Positions 19,417-28,457 of a DNA stretch of 45,039 bases are shown here, one piece after another. Source of the DNA: Halomonas sp. (GTDB lineage: Bacteria; Pseudomonadota; Gammaproteobacteria; Pseudomonadales; Halomonadaceae); NCBI GenBank assembly GCA_020201075.1, contig JAIVHL010000133.1, forward strand, positions 1,531-46,569. The letters are read 5' to 3'. How positions within the stretch are numbered: the first letter of the stretch is position 1; each line of letters opens with the position of its first letter. Both the position numbers and the translations under genes were made by a program. The notes beneath the pieces were generated by a model, which ran no database searches, had not been told where the DNA came from, and saw only the letters and a program-made list of their open reading frames with translations.

Positions 19417-20066
19417 GCGCTACCGCCCTTCTCCAACTCCTCGACGGCGATCTCCGGCGCCCAGCCGTTGATCACCGCGTCATAGTCGCGACCCTTATCG
19501 CGCATCGCCTGATCGAACTGGTTGCGGAAGGTCAGGCCCAGGTTGATACCGTTGACAATCACATTAACCACCCGCCATTCACCATCGGAAAGGCGCAGCG
19601 AGTAGCTGACCGGGTAGACCTGTCCGTCAGCGGCAACCACCTCCATGTCGACGCTGGCCTGATCCTCGAAGCGCTGGGACCGCTGGTTGTCGAGCACGCG
19701 CAGTTCACGGTAATCGAAGGTGACCAGGCCCTTGCTGTAGGTGTCGATCAGGGTCTTGCGGAAGGTATCGGCGAAACGCGATCGCTGCTGAGGCGTGGCG
19801 TTCTGGAAATAGCGACCCATCACACTGGCACCGATGTAGCGGAAGTCGGCGATATCATCGAGGCTATCGTCGACCAGCCCCTTGAGCTCGTTGATGTTGT
19901 CGGCGAAGTAGTCTCGACGCCCCTCGATCTTGGCGGTCAACGTCTCGACGCTCATACGAATCACCTGCTCGGGGGTGCTATCGGCAGTCGCCGCAGCCGG
20001 CAGCGCAAACAGGACCAAGACGAGTCCGGCCAGCAGCGAACGGAAGATAAGGGAAACGCGTTTCAT
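19413..20066 (-). CDS. mlaC: MlaC, periplasmic phospholipid-binding protein
   Basis: MlaC shuttles phospholipid across the periplasm between the outer-membrane MlaA complex and the inner-membrane MlaFEDB transporter. The 217-residue protein has a signal peptide (MKRVSLIFRSLLAGLVLVLF, cut after the AAA region) and a mature MlaC/Tol_Tol_Ttg2 domain. Motifs include RYIGASVMGRYF, QRSRFADTFRKTLIDTYS and WRVVNVIVNGINLGLTFRNQ. The start ATG is at 20064-20066. It lies 43 bp downstream of mlaD. Confidence 0.95.
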   Translation of the reverse strand: MKRVSLIFRSLLAGLVLVLFALPAAATADSTPEQVIRMSVETLTAKIEGRRDYFADNINELKGLVDDSLDDIADFRYIGASVMGRYFQNATPQQRSRFADTFRKTLIDTYSKGLVTFDYRELRVLDNQRSQRFEDQASVDMEVVAADGQVYPVSYSLRLSDGEWRVVNVIVNGINLGLTFRNQFDQAMRDKGRDYDAVINGWAPEIAVEELEKGGSA

Positions 20067-20109
20067 GCAGTCACTCTCCTTGAAACGAACCAGACCGATG
20101 CCTGGAACA

Positions 20110-20574
20110 TCATTCACTGACGATATTGGATACGAACTGCTGAATAAGTTCTTCCAGCACGATGGCTGACTGAGTGTCACGCAAGGTGTCACCATTGGCG
20201 AGGGTCTCCGGGTCGCCGCCTACGTAGAGCCCGATATACTGCTCCCCGAGGAGGCCGGCGGTCAGAATCGCCGCGGAGGTGTCGCGCGAGAGCCTCCCCT
20301 CCAGGTCACCCTGTAGCTCCATGATCACCCGAGCGTCGTACCAGTCGGCATCCAGTTCGATGGATGACACCCGCCCCACGGTGACACCCGCCATGGTGAC
20401 TCTCGCCCGGGACTTCAAGCCGCCGATGTTGGCGAAATTGGCTTCTAGTCGAAAGGTGTCCCCGGGAGGCTGCAAAGTCATGCCGCTGACCCGCAGGCCG
20501 AGGAATACCAGGCCGAGGATGCCGGCGAGCATGAACAACCCCACTCCCAGCTCCGTCATCTTGCTGCGCTTCAT
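20110..20574 (-). CDS. mlaD: MlaD, MCE-domain subunit of the Mla transporter
   Basis: MlaD forms the hexameric MCE ring on the periplasmic side of the Mla transporter. The 154-residue protein has a single transmembrane helix (about 10-30) and one MCE domain (about 38-118: FANIGGLKSRARVTMAGVTV, ILTAGLLGEQYIGL). A C-terminal helix with DTQSAIVLEELIQQF completes it. It lacks the long Asn/Pro-rich tail of the E. coli protein. The ATG at 20572-20574 has GGAG upstream. An 82-bp gap separates it from mlaE. Confidence 0.95.
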   Translation of the reverse strand: MKRSKMTELGVGLFMLAGILGLVFLGLRVSGMTLQPPGDTFRLEANFANIGGLKSRARVTMAGVTVGRVSSIELDADWYDARVIMELQGDLEGRLSRDTSAAILTAGLLGEQYIGLYVGGDPETLANGDTLRDTQSAIVLEELIQQFVSNIVSE

Positions 20575-20656
20575 CACGTATCTCCGAACATCAACACCCT
20601 GCGGGAGGCAAACGCCGTGCTATCCGCAGGAGAACCAGGCAAAGGGTTGGAGCGCA

Positions 20657-21439
20657 TCAGGCAAGCCCCCCGAACATTATCGCGGTCAGCACAAAATCGA
20701 GGCCAAGCACGGCCAGCGAGGAATACACCACCGTGCGGGTGGTGGCCCGGGAGATGCCCTCCGAAGTGGGTATCAGATCATAGCCCTGGAACACCGCAAT
20801 CCAGGTCACCACCACCGCAAAGACCAGACTCTTGATCATGCCATTGCCGATATCACCCACGAACTCGACGCTGGACTGCATGTTGCCCCAGTAGGAGCCC
20901 TCGAAGACACCGAGCCACTCCACGCCCACCAGGTAGCCACCGTAGATACCCACTACGCTAAAGCCGATGGTCAACAGCGGCAGGGAAACGAAACCCGCCC
21001 ACAGCCGCGGCGCCACCACCCGGCGCAGCGGATCGACGCCAATCATCTCCATGCTGGAGAGCTGCTCGGTGGCCTTCATCAGGCCGATCTCGGCGGTCAG
21101 CGCCGAGCCGGCACGACCGGCGAAAAGAAGCGCCGCTACCACCGGCGCCAGCTCGCGAAGCAGCGACAGCGCTACCATCTGCCCCAACGCCTGCTCGGCA
21201 CCGAAGTCGACCAGGAGGGTGTAGCCCTGCAACGCCAGCACCATGCCGATAAACAGTCCAGATACCAACACGATAGCAAGCGACAACACGCCGACGAAGT
21301 GCATCTGGCGCACCCATAGAAGCAATCCTTCTCGGGATGGCATCCCCACTGCAGACTGGGCCACGAAGATACCGGCTCTGCCCAGCGCCTCGAGCAGGTC
21401 GCAGCCTCGACGCCCGAGGCTCATGATGCGTGTAATCAT
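20657..21439 (-). CDS. mlaE: MlaE, permease of the Mla phospholipid transporter
   Basis: MlaE is the inner-membrane permease of the MlaFEDB complex. The 260-residue protein has five or six hydrophobic segments and the family motifs [40 protein letters not shown] and [16 protein letters not shown] late segment has [20 protein letters not shown]. The start ATG overlaps the mlaF stop by 4 bp. The order F-E-D-C-B is intact. Confidence 0.97.
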   Translation of the reverse strand: MITRIMSLGRRGCDLLEALGRAGIFVAQSAVGMPSREGLLLWVRQMHFVGVLSLAIVLVSGLFIGMVLALQGYTLLVDFGAEQALGQMVALSLLRELAPVVAALLFAGRAGSALTAEIGLMKATEQLSSMEMIGVDPLRRVVAPRLWAGFVSLPLLTIGFSVVGIYGGYLVGVEWLGVFEGSYWGNMQSSVEFVGDIGNGMIKSLVFAVVVTWIAVFQGYDLIPTSEGISRATTRTVVYSSLAVLGLDFVLTAIMFGGLA

Positions 21440-22248
21440 CGCCGCCCTCCTGCATCGAGGACATCGGTAAAGAAATCCGCCGCCGGGTAGTGGAAGGGCA
21501 CCGGGCCGTCAGGCTCGCCATGGACGAACTGGCTGACGCGGGGATCCTGGTCTACATCGAGACTCTTGGGAGTGCCGTGAGCCATTACTTTTCCGTCGGC
21601 GATCACATAGACATAGTCAGCAATGGTCAGTGTCTCCTTGATGTCGTGGGAGACCACGATCGAGGTGAGACCCAGCGCCTCATTGAGCCGCTTGATGAGC
21701 TGCACCAGCACGCCCATGGAAATCGGGTCCTGGCCGACAAAGGGCTCGTCGTAAAGAATCAGCTCAGGGTCCAGCGCCATTGCCCGGGCCAGCGCCACCC
21801 GGCGCGCCATGCCGCCGGAGAGCTCCGCGGGCATCAGCTCGCGGGCGCCGCGAAGTCCCACCGCTTCGAGCTTCATCAGCACCAGATCTCGGATCATTGC
21901 CTCGGGCAGGTCGGTGTGAACCCGCAGGGGAAAGGCCACGTTCTCGAACACGCTAAGATCCGAGAACAGCGCTCCACTCTGAAACAACATGCCCATGCGC
22001 CGGCGCATGGCAAATAGCGACCGTCGCGGCTGACGATGTATATCCTCGCCGTCGATCAGCGTACGACCCGAATCGGGGGTTAGCTGCCCGCCGATCAGCT
22101 TCAGCAGTGTGGTCTTGCCACTGCCGCTTGGGCCCATGATGGCAGTGATCTTTCCACGCTGGATGGAGAGATCAACGCCGCGGAAGATCTCCGTATCACC
22201 TCGCGAAAAATACAGATCCTCCACCACCACGAAGGGTGTGTCACTCAT
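21436..22248 (-). CDS. mlaF: MlaF, ATPase of the Mla phospholipid transporter
   Basis: MlaF powers phospholipid movement by the MlaFEDB complex. The 270-residue ABC ATPase has Walker [10 protein letters not shown] (39-47), a Q-loop at LFQSGALF, the signature LSGGMARR (143-150), Walker B LILYDEP (163-169) and the switch His in VVSHD. The variant signature GGM is usual for the MlaF/Ttg2A group. It is the first gene of mlaFEDCB-ibaG-murA. The ATG at 22246-22248 was chosen; a longer frame exists but runs into the promoter region. Confidence 0.96.
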   Translation of the reverse strand: MSDTPFVVVEDLYFSRGDTEIFRGVDLSIQRGKITAIMGPSGSGKTTLLKLIGGQLTPDSGRTLIDGEDIHRQPRRSLFAMRRRMGMLFQSGALFSDLSVFENVAFPLRVHTDLPEAMIRDLVLMKLEAVGLRGARELMPAELSGGMARRVALARAMALDPELILYDEPFVGQDPISMGVLVQLIKRLNEALGLTSIVVSHDIKETLTIADYVYVIADGKVMAHGTPKSLDVDQDPRVSQFVHGEPDGPVPFHYPAADFFTDVLDAGGRR

Positions 22249-22280
22249 CGGCTCGTCAGCTCCGTGTCTAGTTATCGAAC

Positions 22281-22286
22281 ATTGTA
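22281..22286 (-). promoter_or_regulatory. -10 element for the mla operon
   Basis: TACAAT on the minus strand lies 32 bp upstream of the mlaF start, in the region divergent from yrbG-kdsD. No clear -35 was found at the right distance. Confidence 0.35.
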
Positions 22287-22328
22287 TCCTAACCACCCTG
22301 CACCACGCCAGCGACACGCCTGCCCTCC

Positions 22329-22357
22329 TTGCACTCCCCGATACCAGAGCGTCTAAT
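22329..22357 (+). promoter_or_regulatory. Candidate sigma-70 promoter for the yrbG-kdsD direction
   Basis: TTGCAC (22329-22334) and TCTAAT (22352-22357, five of six) are 17 bp apart and lie 33 bp before the yrbG-remnant ATG. If real, it would drive kdsD-kdsC-lptCAB. Confidence 0.4.
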
Positions 22358-22390
22358 GCTGCCTCTCCGATTCAATGCCAAGGACACCTC

Positions 22391-22483
22391 ATGCTGGTAC
22401 CGCTGATCGTCTTGCTGCTGGGCCTGGCGGTTCTGGTCTGGAGCGCAGAGCGCTTTGTGGGCGCGGCGCCGCCACTTGAGTGA
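22391..22483 (+). pseudogene. yrbG calcium/sodium antiporter remnant (first ~26 codons)
   Basis: The frame begins with an ATG preceded by AAGGA. It encodes MLVPLIVLLLGLAVLVWSAE followed by RFVGAA, which matches the first transmembrane helix of YrbG-type CaCA exchangers (family start: hydrophobic helix, then S-A-E/D-R-hydrophobic). After about 26 residues it breaks off into PPLE and a stop. A full exchanger is about 320 residues. E. coli has yrbG between the mlaF and kdsD genes, exactly this position. I infer that roughly 900 bp are missing, with both flanks joined near 22465. A genuine 30-residue membrane peptide is possible but less likely. Confidence 0.6.
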
Positions 22484-22511
22484 ACCCGCGCAACAGGCAA
22501 CAATCATTGTT

Positions 22512-23507
22512 ATGACCCAACAGACTCCTAAGCCCATAGACCCCTCCTCGCTACGCGACAGCGCCAGACGCACCCTGCGGCTCGAGCAGCAGGCCATCGG
22601 TGCATTGATAGAGCGCCTCGACGCCGACTTCGACCGCGCCTGCGAGTTGATACTTGCCTGCCATGGCCGCGTGATCGTTACCGGCATGGGCAAGTCTGGC
22701 CACATCGCCGGCAAGATCGCCGCCACACTGGCCAGCACCGGCACACCGGCCTTCTTTGTACACCCAGGCGAGGCCAGCCATGGCGACCTGGGGATGATCA
22801 CCCCTGGCGACGTGGTGCTGGCGCTCTCCAACTCCGGTGAGACCGGCGAAGTGACCGCCCTGTTGCCGCTGCTCAAGCGCATGGGCGTGCCGCTGATCAG
22901 CATGACCGGGCGCCCCGCCTCCACGCTCGGGCGCCATGCCGAGGCCCACCTCGACGCCAGAGTAGAGCGCGAAGCGTGTCCGCTCGACCTGGCACCCACC
23001 GCCTCCACCACCGCCGCCCTTGCGCTGGGGGATGCCCTGGCGGTGGCGCTGCTGGAGTCTCGCGGCTTCACCGCCGAGGAATTCGCCCTCTCCCATCCCG
23101 GCGGCAGCCTCGGTAAACGGTTGTTGCTGCGAGTGGGCGACCTGATGCACGAGGGAGAACGGCTGCCGACCGTACCGCTGGGCAGCCCGCTGCGCGATGC
23201 CCTTCTGGAAATCACTCGCCAGGGGCTCGGCTTCACCTGCGTGATGGACCAACAGGGCCTGCTGGTCGGCGTCTACACGGACGGCGACCTTCGCCGCACT
23301 CTAGACCAGCACACTGACCTGTCCGGCCTGACCGTCGATGAGGTAATGACCCGCCCCGGCAAACGGGTGGCACCCGACATGCTGGCCGCCGAAGCCGTCA
23401 AGCTGATGGAGGACCACCGCATTTCGGCCCTGGCAGTGGTCGATGAGACGGGCCGCCCGGTGGGCGCCCTGCATATGCACGACCTGCTGGCCAGCGGCGT
23501 CATCTGA
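22512..23507 (+). CDS. kdsD: KdsD, D-arabinose 5-phosphate isomerase
   Basis: KdsD converts ribulose 5-phosphate to arabinose 5-phosphate, the first step towards KDO of lipopolysaccharide. The 331-residue enzyme has an N-terminal SIS domain (about 40-185) with VTGMGKSGHIAGKIAATLAS and LALSNSGETGEVTAL. Two CBS repeats follow (about 205-331: VGDLMHEGE, VDEVMTRPGKRVAPD). The segment HPGGSLGKRLLLRV between them is typical. The ATG at 22512 has a weak ribosome-binding site, perhaps because it normally depended on translation of yrbG. It starts the kdsD-kdsC-lptC-lptA-lptB run. Confidence 0.96.
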   Translation: MTQQTPKPIDPSSLRDSARRTLRLEQQAIGALIERLDADFDRACELILACHGRVIVTGMGKSGHIAGKIAATLASTGTPAFFVHPGEASHGDLGMITPGDVVLALSNSGETGEVTALLPLLKRMGVPLISMTGRPASTLGRHAEAHLDARVEREACPLDLAPTASTTAALALGDALAVALLESRGFTAEEFALSHPGGSLGKRLLLRVGDLMHEGERLPTVPLGSPLRDALLEITRQGLGFTCVMDQQGLLVGVYTDGDLRRTLDQHTDLSGLTVDEVMTRPGKRVAPDMLAAEAVKLMEDHRISALAVVDETGRPVGALHMHDLLASGVI

Positions 23508-23533
23508 TTCCCCTTCACCAACTCGGAGCTTTT

Positions 23534-24091
23534 ATGCCCCACAACCTCCCGCTGCAAGACCCCCGCCTGGTGGACCGCCTGCGCCGCATCCGTTTGCTGG
23601 CCCTGGATGTCGACGGCGTGCTCACCGATGGCCAACTCTTTTTTCAGGCTGACGGCACCGAGATCAAGGCGTTCAACGTCCAGGACGGCCATGGCCTCAA
23701 ATTGCTCAAGCGTGCCGGGATCGTGGTGGCCCTGATCACCGGCCGCGACTCGCCCATGGTGAGTCACCGCGCCGCGGCGCTGGGGATCCAGCACGTTTTC
23801 CAGGGCGTGGAAAAGAAGTTGCCCGTGCTGCGAGACCTCTGTGCGCGACTCAATCTGGAGTTCGACCAGGTGGCCTTTTGCGGCGACGACATGCCAGACG
23901 TGGGCGCCATCCGCCGCGCCGGCGTTGGCATCAGCGTCCCCAATGCCCCCGAATATATCCGCAAGCACGCCGACTGGGTGACGTTAAAAAGTGGCGGCCA
24001 GGGAGCGGCCCGCGAGATCTGCGACACCCTTCTCAAGGCTCAGGGCCACTGGGACGCGGTACTCGACACCTACCTGCACGGGGCCGGTTGA
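23534..24091 (+). CDS. kdsC: KdsC, KDO 8-phosphate phosphatase
   Basis: KdsC removes phosphate from KDO 8-phosphate. At 185 residues it is a minimal HAD-family enzyme without a cap. Motif I is DVDGVLTDG with Asp25 (nucleophile) and Asp27, motif II is ALITGRDS, the motif III Lys lies in the VEKKLPVL region, and motif IV is FCGDDMPD. GGAGC lies upstream of the ATG. It ends 4 bp before lptC. Confidence 0.97.
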   Translation: MPHNLPLQDPRLVDRLRRIRLLALDVDGVLTDGQLFFQADGTEIKAFNVQDGHGLKLLKRAGIVVALITGRDSPMVSHRAAALGIQHVFQGVEKKLPVLRDLCARLNLEFDQVAFCGDDMPDVGAIRRAGVGISVPNAPEYIRKHADWVTLKSGGQGAAREICDTLLKAQGHWDAVLDTYLHGAG

Positions 24092-24095
24092 GCCC

Positions 24096-24680
24096 ATGGC
24101 TTTGCCTCAGCCGTCGTTTCGGGTCTGGCTTTTCCTGGTGCTGCTGGCGCTGGGCGGCGTGATGGCACTGCTCGATACGCGCAGTGTCCGTGAGCCCGGG
24201 GCTGTGCCTCGAGACGCGGCCGGCGAACCCGACTTCTACCTGGAGGGCGCGCGGCTGACACGCTTCGACGACGAAGGAAGAGCTCATCAGCGAGTCGAGA
24301 CTCCACGACTGGTGCACACGCCCCACGATGATGTCACTCGCCTCGAAACCCCTGACGCCCGACTCGTCGACAACGCAGGCAGGGTATGGCTCGCCGAGGC
24401 CGACCGCGGGGTGCTGGGTCCGGGCGGCAACCCGCTGACGTTCTCAGGTAGCGCTCGGCTTCATGCCCCCGAGGAGCGCTGGCAACTCGACACCGAGGTG
24501 CTTCACTATGATGCCAACAGCGGCCACGCCTGGAGTGACACACCTGCTCTGCTGCGCCAGCCCCCCCAGCGCATGAGTGGAGAGCGATTCGACGCCTGGC
24601 TCCATGACAATCGCGCCCGGCTCACCGACAATGTCCGCGGTTATCATCCGCCCGAGACACGAGAGGACTCCCAGCCATGA
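24096..24680 (+). CDS. lptC: LptC, LPS export bitopic membrane protein
   Basis: LptC receives lipopolysaccharide from LptB2FG and passes it to LptA. The 194-residue protein has one N-terminal transmembrane helix (about 9-26) and a periplasmic beta-jellyroll. Characteristic pieces are DFYLEGARLTRFDDEGRAHQ, TRLETPDARLVD and a late SGERFDAWLHDNRARLTDNV. Its stop overlaps the lptA start (ATGATG). The ATG at 24096 follows kdsC directly. Confidence 0.94.
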   Translation: MALPQPSFRVWLFLVLLALGGVMALLDTRSVREPGAVPRDAAGEPDFYLEGARLTRFDDEGRAHQRVETPRLVHTPHDDVTRLETPDARLVDNAGRVWLAEADRGVLGPGGNPLTFSGSARLHAPEERWQLDTEVLHYDANSGHAWSDTPALLRQPPQRMSGERFDAWLHDNRARLTDNVRGYHPPETREDSQP

Positions 24681-25183
24681 TGCAAATCTCCGCCCCGCTG
24701 CTCTGCCTGCTGCTGTCGCTGACTGCCGGATCGGCCCTTGCCCAGGGTAGTGACGCCGAGGCCCCCATCGAGGTGGAGGCCAATCAGCTAAACCTGGACG
24801 ACCGCGCCGGCACCGCCGTCTACATCGGCGCCGTGGACATCCGCCAGGGCAGCATGCGCCTGACCGGAGACCGGGTGGAGATCGAGCGAAACGCCCAGGG
24901 TCAGCTTTCCCGGGCCATCGCTACCGGCGAACGCGCCTATTTGGAGCAGCAGCCCGACCCAAGCGAACCCCTGGTACGTGGGTGGGGACGCACCATCATC
25001 TACCACGTGGCCGAACGACGCATGGAACTGATTGACCGCGCCGAGTTGCATCAAGGCGGCGACACCTTTGACGGCGGCTACCTAGAGTACTTCCTCGATC
25101 GCCGGGTGGTGCATGCGCGCAGCGAAGGCGAAGGCGTCGAGGGGCGCCAGCGCATTCGCATGACCCTCCAGCCCGAGCAGTAA
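24677..25183 (+). CDS. lptA: LptA, periplasmic LPS bridge protein
   Basis: LptA polymerises into the periplasmic bridge that carries lipopolysaccharide from LptC to LptD. The 168-residue protein has a signal peptide ([20 protein letters not shown], cleaved after ALAQ) and then an OstA-type jellyroll: [52 protein letters not shown]. It is a little shorter than the E. coli protein (185). It starts inside the lptC end, so the genes are translationally coupled. Confidence 0.95.
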   Translation: MMQISAPLLCLLLSLTAGSALAQGSDAEAPIEVEANQLNLDDRAGTAVYIGAVDIRQGSMRLTGDRVEIERNAQGQLSRAIATGERAYLEQQPDPSEPLVRGWGRTIIYHVAERRMELIDRAELHQGGDTFDGGYLEYFLDRRVVHARSEGEGVEGRQRIRMTLQPEQ

Positions 25184-25191
25184 GGCGGCCC

Positions 25192-25917
<726 letters not shown>

Positions 25918-26017
25918 CCATGCTCTCACCTGACCGCAACCCTTTATCGACATCACTCTCACCACACAATCCCATGATAAGCCAGTCGTTATCCCGTTAC
26001 GGCATGCTGCTTGCGGC

Positions 26018-26033
26018 TGGCACAGTAGTTGCA
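26018..26033 (+). promoter_or_regulatory. sigma-54 (-24/-12) promoter upstream of rpoN
   Basis: The sequence TGGCACAGTAGTTGCA matches the sigma-54 consensus TGGCAC-N5-TTGCA at every defined position. The invariant GG (26019-26020) and GC (26031-26032) are separated by the required 10 bp. It points at rpoN, whose ATG is 84 bp downstream, giving a leader of about 70 nt. A sigma-54 promoter needs an enhancer-binding activator; I did not identify its sites in the 100 bp upstream. It may drive rpoN-hpf-ptsN-rapZ-npr. Confidence 0.8.
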
Positions 26034-26117
26034 CAGCCAACGCTTGCAAGCCCACAGCACCCGAGCTAGGGTGATGCTTTCCGGCCACTTCTCGGCATAC
26101 GAGGGCAGACCGTCAAC

Positions 26118-27533
26118 ATGGCCATGAAAGCCTCCCTGCAGCTACGCGTCGGCACTCAGCTGACCATGACGCCCCAACTCCAGCAGGCCATCGCCCTGCT
26201 GCAGCTCTCTACCCTCGATCTTCGCCAAGAGATTCAGCAGGCCCTGGAATCCAACCCTATGCTCGAGTTGGAGGAGGATTTTGGCGAGCAGGCGGTGAGC
26301 GAGACGCAGGAGGACGAATGGGCCAGCGAGATTCCAGATGAACTCGTCACCGACAGCGACTGGTCGGACACCTACCAGGATCTGGGCGTTCCCGCCGGCG
26401 GCGGCGAAGGCCCAGATTTCGAGCGCGAAGAAGCGGGACAGAGCCTCCAGGGACACTTGACCTGGCAGCTGGCGATGACTGACCTGGACCAAAGGGAGCG
26501 CCAGGTCGCCGAGAGCCTGATCGATGCCGTGGACGCCGCCGGGTATCTTGCTCAACCCCTGGATGAGATCCGTGACGGCCTCAGAACCCAAGGACTCGGG
26601 GGGCTGCGCAGCGCAGAGGTCGAGCAGGTATTGCTGCGTCTGCAGCAATTCGAACCCACCGGCGTTTTCGCTCGGGATCTTCGCGAATGCCTGATGCTGC
26701 AGCTCGCCGCCCTGCCCGACGATACGCCGCTGCTTCCCCAGTCTCGGCGCCTGGTCCGCCAGTTCCTCGAAGCTCTGGCCGGAGACGATCGCCGTCTGCT
26801 CAAGCGCCGACTGAGTCTGGACGACGACGCGCTCGACACGGCCATCGCCGTAGTGCGCTCCCTGGACCCACGGCCCGGAAGCGCCTATTCCAACGTCGAG
26901 AACGACTACGTGATCCCCGACCTGGTGGCACGCCACGACAGCCGCGGCTGGCACGTGGAGCTCAACCCCGAGGCGCTGCCGAAGCTGCGCATCCAGCCCG
27001 ACTATGCCGCACTGATCCGCCGCGCGGACAAGAGCCAGGATAACCAGTTTCTCAAGGACCACCTGCAGGAGGCGCGCTGGCTGATGAAGAGCCTCTCAAG
27101 CCGTAACGACACCCTGCTGCGGGTAGGACGCGAAATCATGACTCGCCAGCTCGACTTTCTCGAGCGCGGCGAGGAGTCGATGAAACCCTTGATTCTCGCC
27201 GACATCGCCCAGGTCGTGGAGATGCACGAATCGACCATCTCCCGGGTCACCACCCAAAAATATATCCACACCCCGCGGGGCGTGTTCGAGCTGAAATACT
27301 TCTTTTCCAGCCATGTCGGCGGCAACGGCGAGGGCGATGCCCACTCCAGTACCGCCATCCGCGCCCGGATCCGCAAGCTGATCCAGGAGGAGCCGCCGCG
27401 CAAGCCGCTGTCCGACAGCAAGCTGGTGACCCTGCTCGACGAGGCCGGCATCCAGGTGGCGAGGCGCACCATAGCTAAGTACAGGGAGGCCATGGGCATC
27501 CCCTCCTCCAGCGAGCGCAAGCGGCTTCGATGA
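26118..27533 (+). CDS. rpoN: RpoN, RNA polymerase sigma-54 factor
   Basis: Sigma-54 directs RNA polymerase to -24/-12 promoters activated by enhancer-binding ATPases. The 471-residue protein has region I (MKASLQLRVGTQLTMTPQLQ, Gln/Leu-rich to about 50) and an acidic region II (about 50-105). The core-binding domain (about 115-300) follows. The C-terminal DNA-binding part has the helix-turn-helix DIAQVVEMHESTISRVT and the RpoN box ARRTIAKYR (27459-27485). The box consensus has Val where Ile is here, a conservative change. It begins the rpoN-hpf-ptsN-rapZ-npr block and has a sigma-54 promoter in front. Confidence 0.98.
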   Translation: MAMKASLQLRVGTQLTMTPQLQQAIALLQLSTLDLRQEIQQALESNPMLELEEDFGEQAVSETQEDEWASEIPDELVTDSDWSDTYQDLGVPAGGGEGPDFEREEAGQSLQGHLTWQLAMTDLDQRERQVAESLIDAVDAAGYLAQPLDEIRDGLRTQGLGGLRSAEVEQVLLRLQQFEPTGVFARDLRECLMLQLAALPDDTPLLPQSRRLVRQFLEALAGDDRRLLKRRLSLDDDALDTAIAVVRSLDPRPGSAYSNVENDYVIPDLVARHDSRGWHVELNPEALPKLRIQPDYAALIRRADKSQDNQFLKDHLQEARWLMKSLSSRNDTLLRVGREIMTRQLDFLERGEESMKPLILADIAQVVEMHESTISRVTTQKYIHTPRGVFELKYFFSSHVGGNGEGDAHSSTAIRARIRKLIQEEPPRKPLSDSKLVTLLDEAGIQVARRTIAKYREAMGIPSSSERKRLR

Positions 27534-27594
27534 CCGACATCAGGCCTGCCGAGACGGCGGCGGCACGAGGGGTATGCAAGGCAGGAAAAAGGGT

Positions 27595-27600
27595 TACAAT
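27595..27600 (+). promoter_or_regulatory. Possible internal -10 element before hpf
   Basis: TACAAT lies 32 bp before the hpf start in the 98-bp rpoN-hpf gap, and a second AT-rich patch (TTTATAA) follows. No good -35 is seen. It could give hpf expression independent of rpoN. Confidence 0.3.
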
Positions 27601-27631
27601 CGATTTATAACCAACGACCAAGGAGCGTCTC

Positions 27632-27940
27632 ATGCAAGTCAACATCACCGGCCATCATGTGGAATTAAGCGATGCCCTGCGTGGCTATGTGGACGAGAAA
27701 CTGGCTCGCGTGGAGCGCCACTACGACAACATCACCAACGTGCATGTGACCCTGTCCGTAGAGAAGGAGCGTCAGCACGCCGCCTGCACCCTACATGCTG
27801 CCGGTGCCGACCTGCATGCCGAGGCCCAAGACGTCGACATGTACGCTGCCATCGACGCCCTGGCCGACAAGCTTGACCGCCAGCTGGTCAAGCACAAGGA
27901 AAAGACCCAGGCCCGCGCCCAGGGCGCCGGCGCTCGCTGA
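27632..27940 (+). CDS. hpf: HPF, ribosome hibernation-promoting factor (short form)
   Basis: HPF binds the decoding region of idle ribosomes and promotes 100S dimer formation in stationary phase. At 102 residues it is the short type without a dimerisation domain, so an RMF partner elsewhere is expected. Family motifs: MQVNITGHHVELSDALRGYV, then EKLARVERHYDNITNVHVTL, and AEAQDVDMYAAIDALADKLD. AAGGAG lies 8 bp before the ATG. It sits between rpoN and ptsN as in most gammaproteobacteria. Confidence 0.97.
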   Translation: MQVNITGHHVELSDALRGYVDEKLARVERHYDNITNVHVTLSVEKERQHAACTLHAAGADLHAEAQDVDMYAAIDALADKLDRQLVKHKEKTQARAQGAGAR

Positions 27941-27947
27941 GCCTGTC

Positions 27948-28412
27948 ATGTCACTGGAAACCATCCTGCCCCCAGAGCGCATCCTGTTCAGTGTCCCCGG
28001 GGGCAGCAAGAAACGGGTGCTGGAGTTCTTTAGCACCTTCATCGCCCAGAATACGCCAAGCCTCGACAGTCAGGAGGTGTTTAGCCGGCTGATCGGCCGT
28101 GAACGTCTAGGTAGTACCGGCATCGGCAACGGGGTGGCTATCCCCCACGCCCGCAGCCCACACTGCAAGGCCCCCATTGCCGGCTTTCTTAAACTGGCCG
28201 AGCCAGTGGACTTCGACGCCATCGACGGTGAGCCGGTCGACCTGGTGTTCGTGCTGCTGGTGCCCGAAGAAGCCGAAGATGCTCATTTGGCCCTCCTCGC
28301 TCAGGTGGCCGGCGTCATGAACATCGCCGAAACCCGGAGCGGACTGCGCAAGAGCGAAAGCCAGCGCGAACTTCATGAACGACTCATCGAGGCGATCCGA
28401 CGACAGGGGTAG
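27948..28412 (+). CDS. ptsN: PtsN, EIIA-Ntr of the nitrogen phosphotransferase system
   Basis: PtsN is the terminal phospho-acceptor of PTS-Ntr and regulates potassium uptake, envelope stress and other processes by its phosphorylation state. The 154-residue protein has the phosphorylation site IGNGVAIPHARS with His67, plus GFLKLAEPVDFDAIDGEPVD and VFVLLVPEEAEDAHLALLAQ. It starts 7 bp after hpf. Its phosphodonor NPr is encoded two genes downstream; the first enzyme PtsP is not in the window. Confidence 0.97.
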   Translation: MSLETILPPERILFSVPGGSKKRVLEFFSTFIAQNTPSLDSQEVFSRLIGRERLGSTGIGNGVAIPHARSPHCKAPIAGFLKLAEPVDFDAIDGEPVDLVFVLLVPEEAEDAHLALLAQVAGVMNIAETRSGLRKSESQRELHERLIEAIRRQG

Positions 28413-28457
28413 GTACCCCGCGGGCCGCCCGGCCAGATCGACGACCAGGAGACCCCC

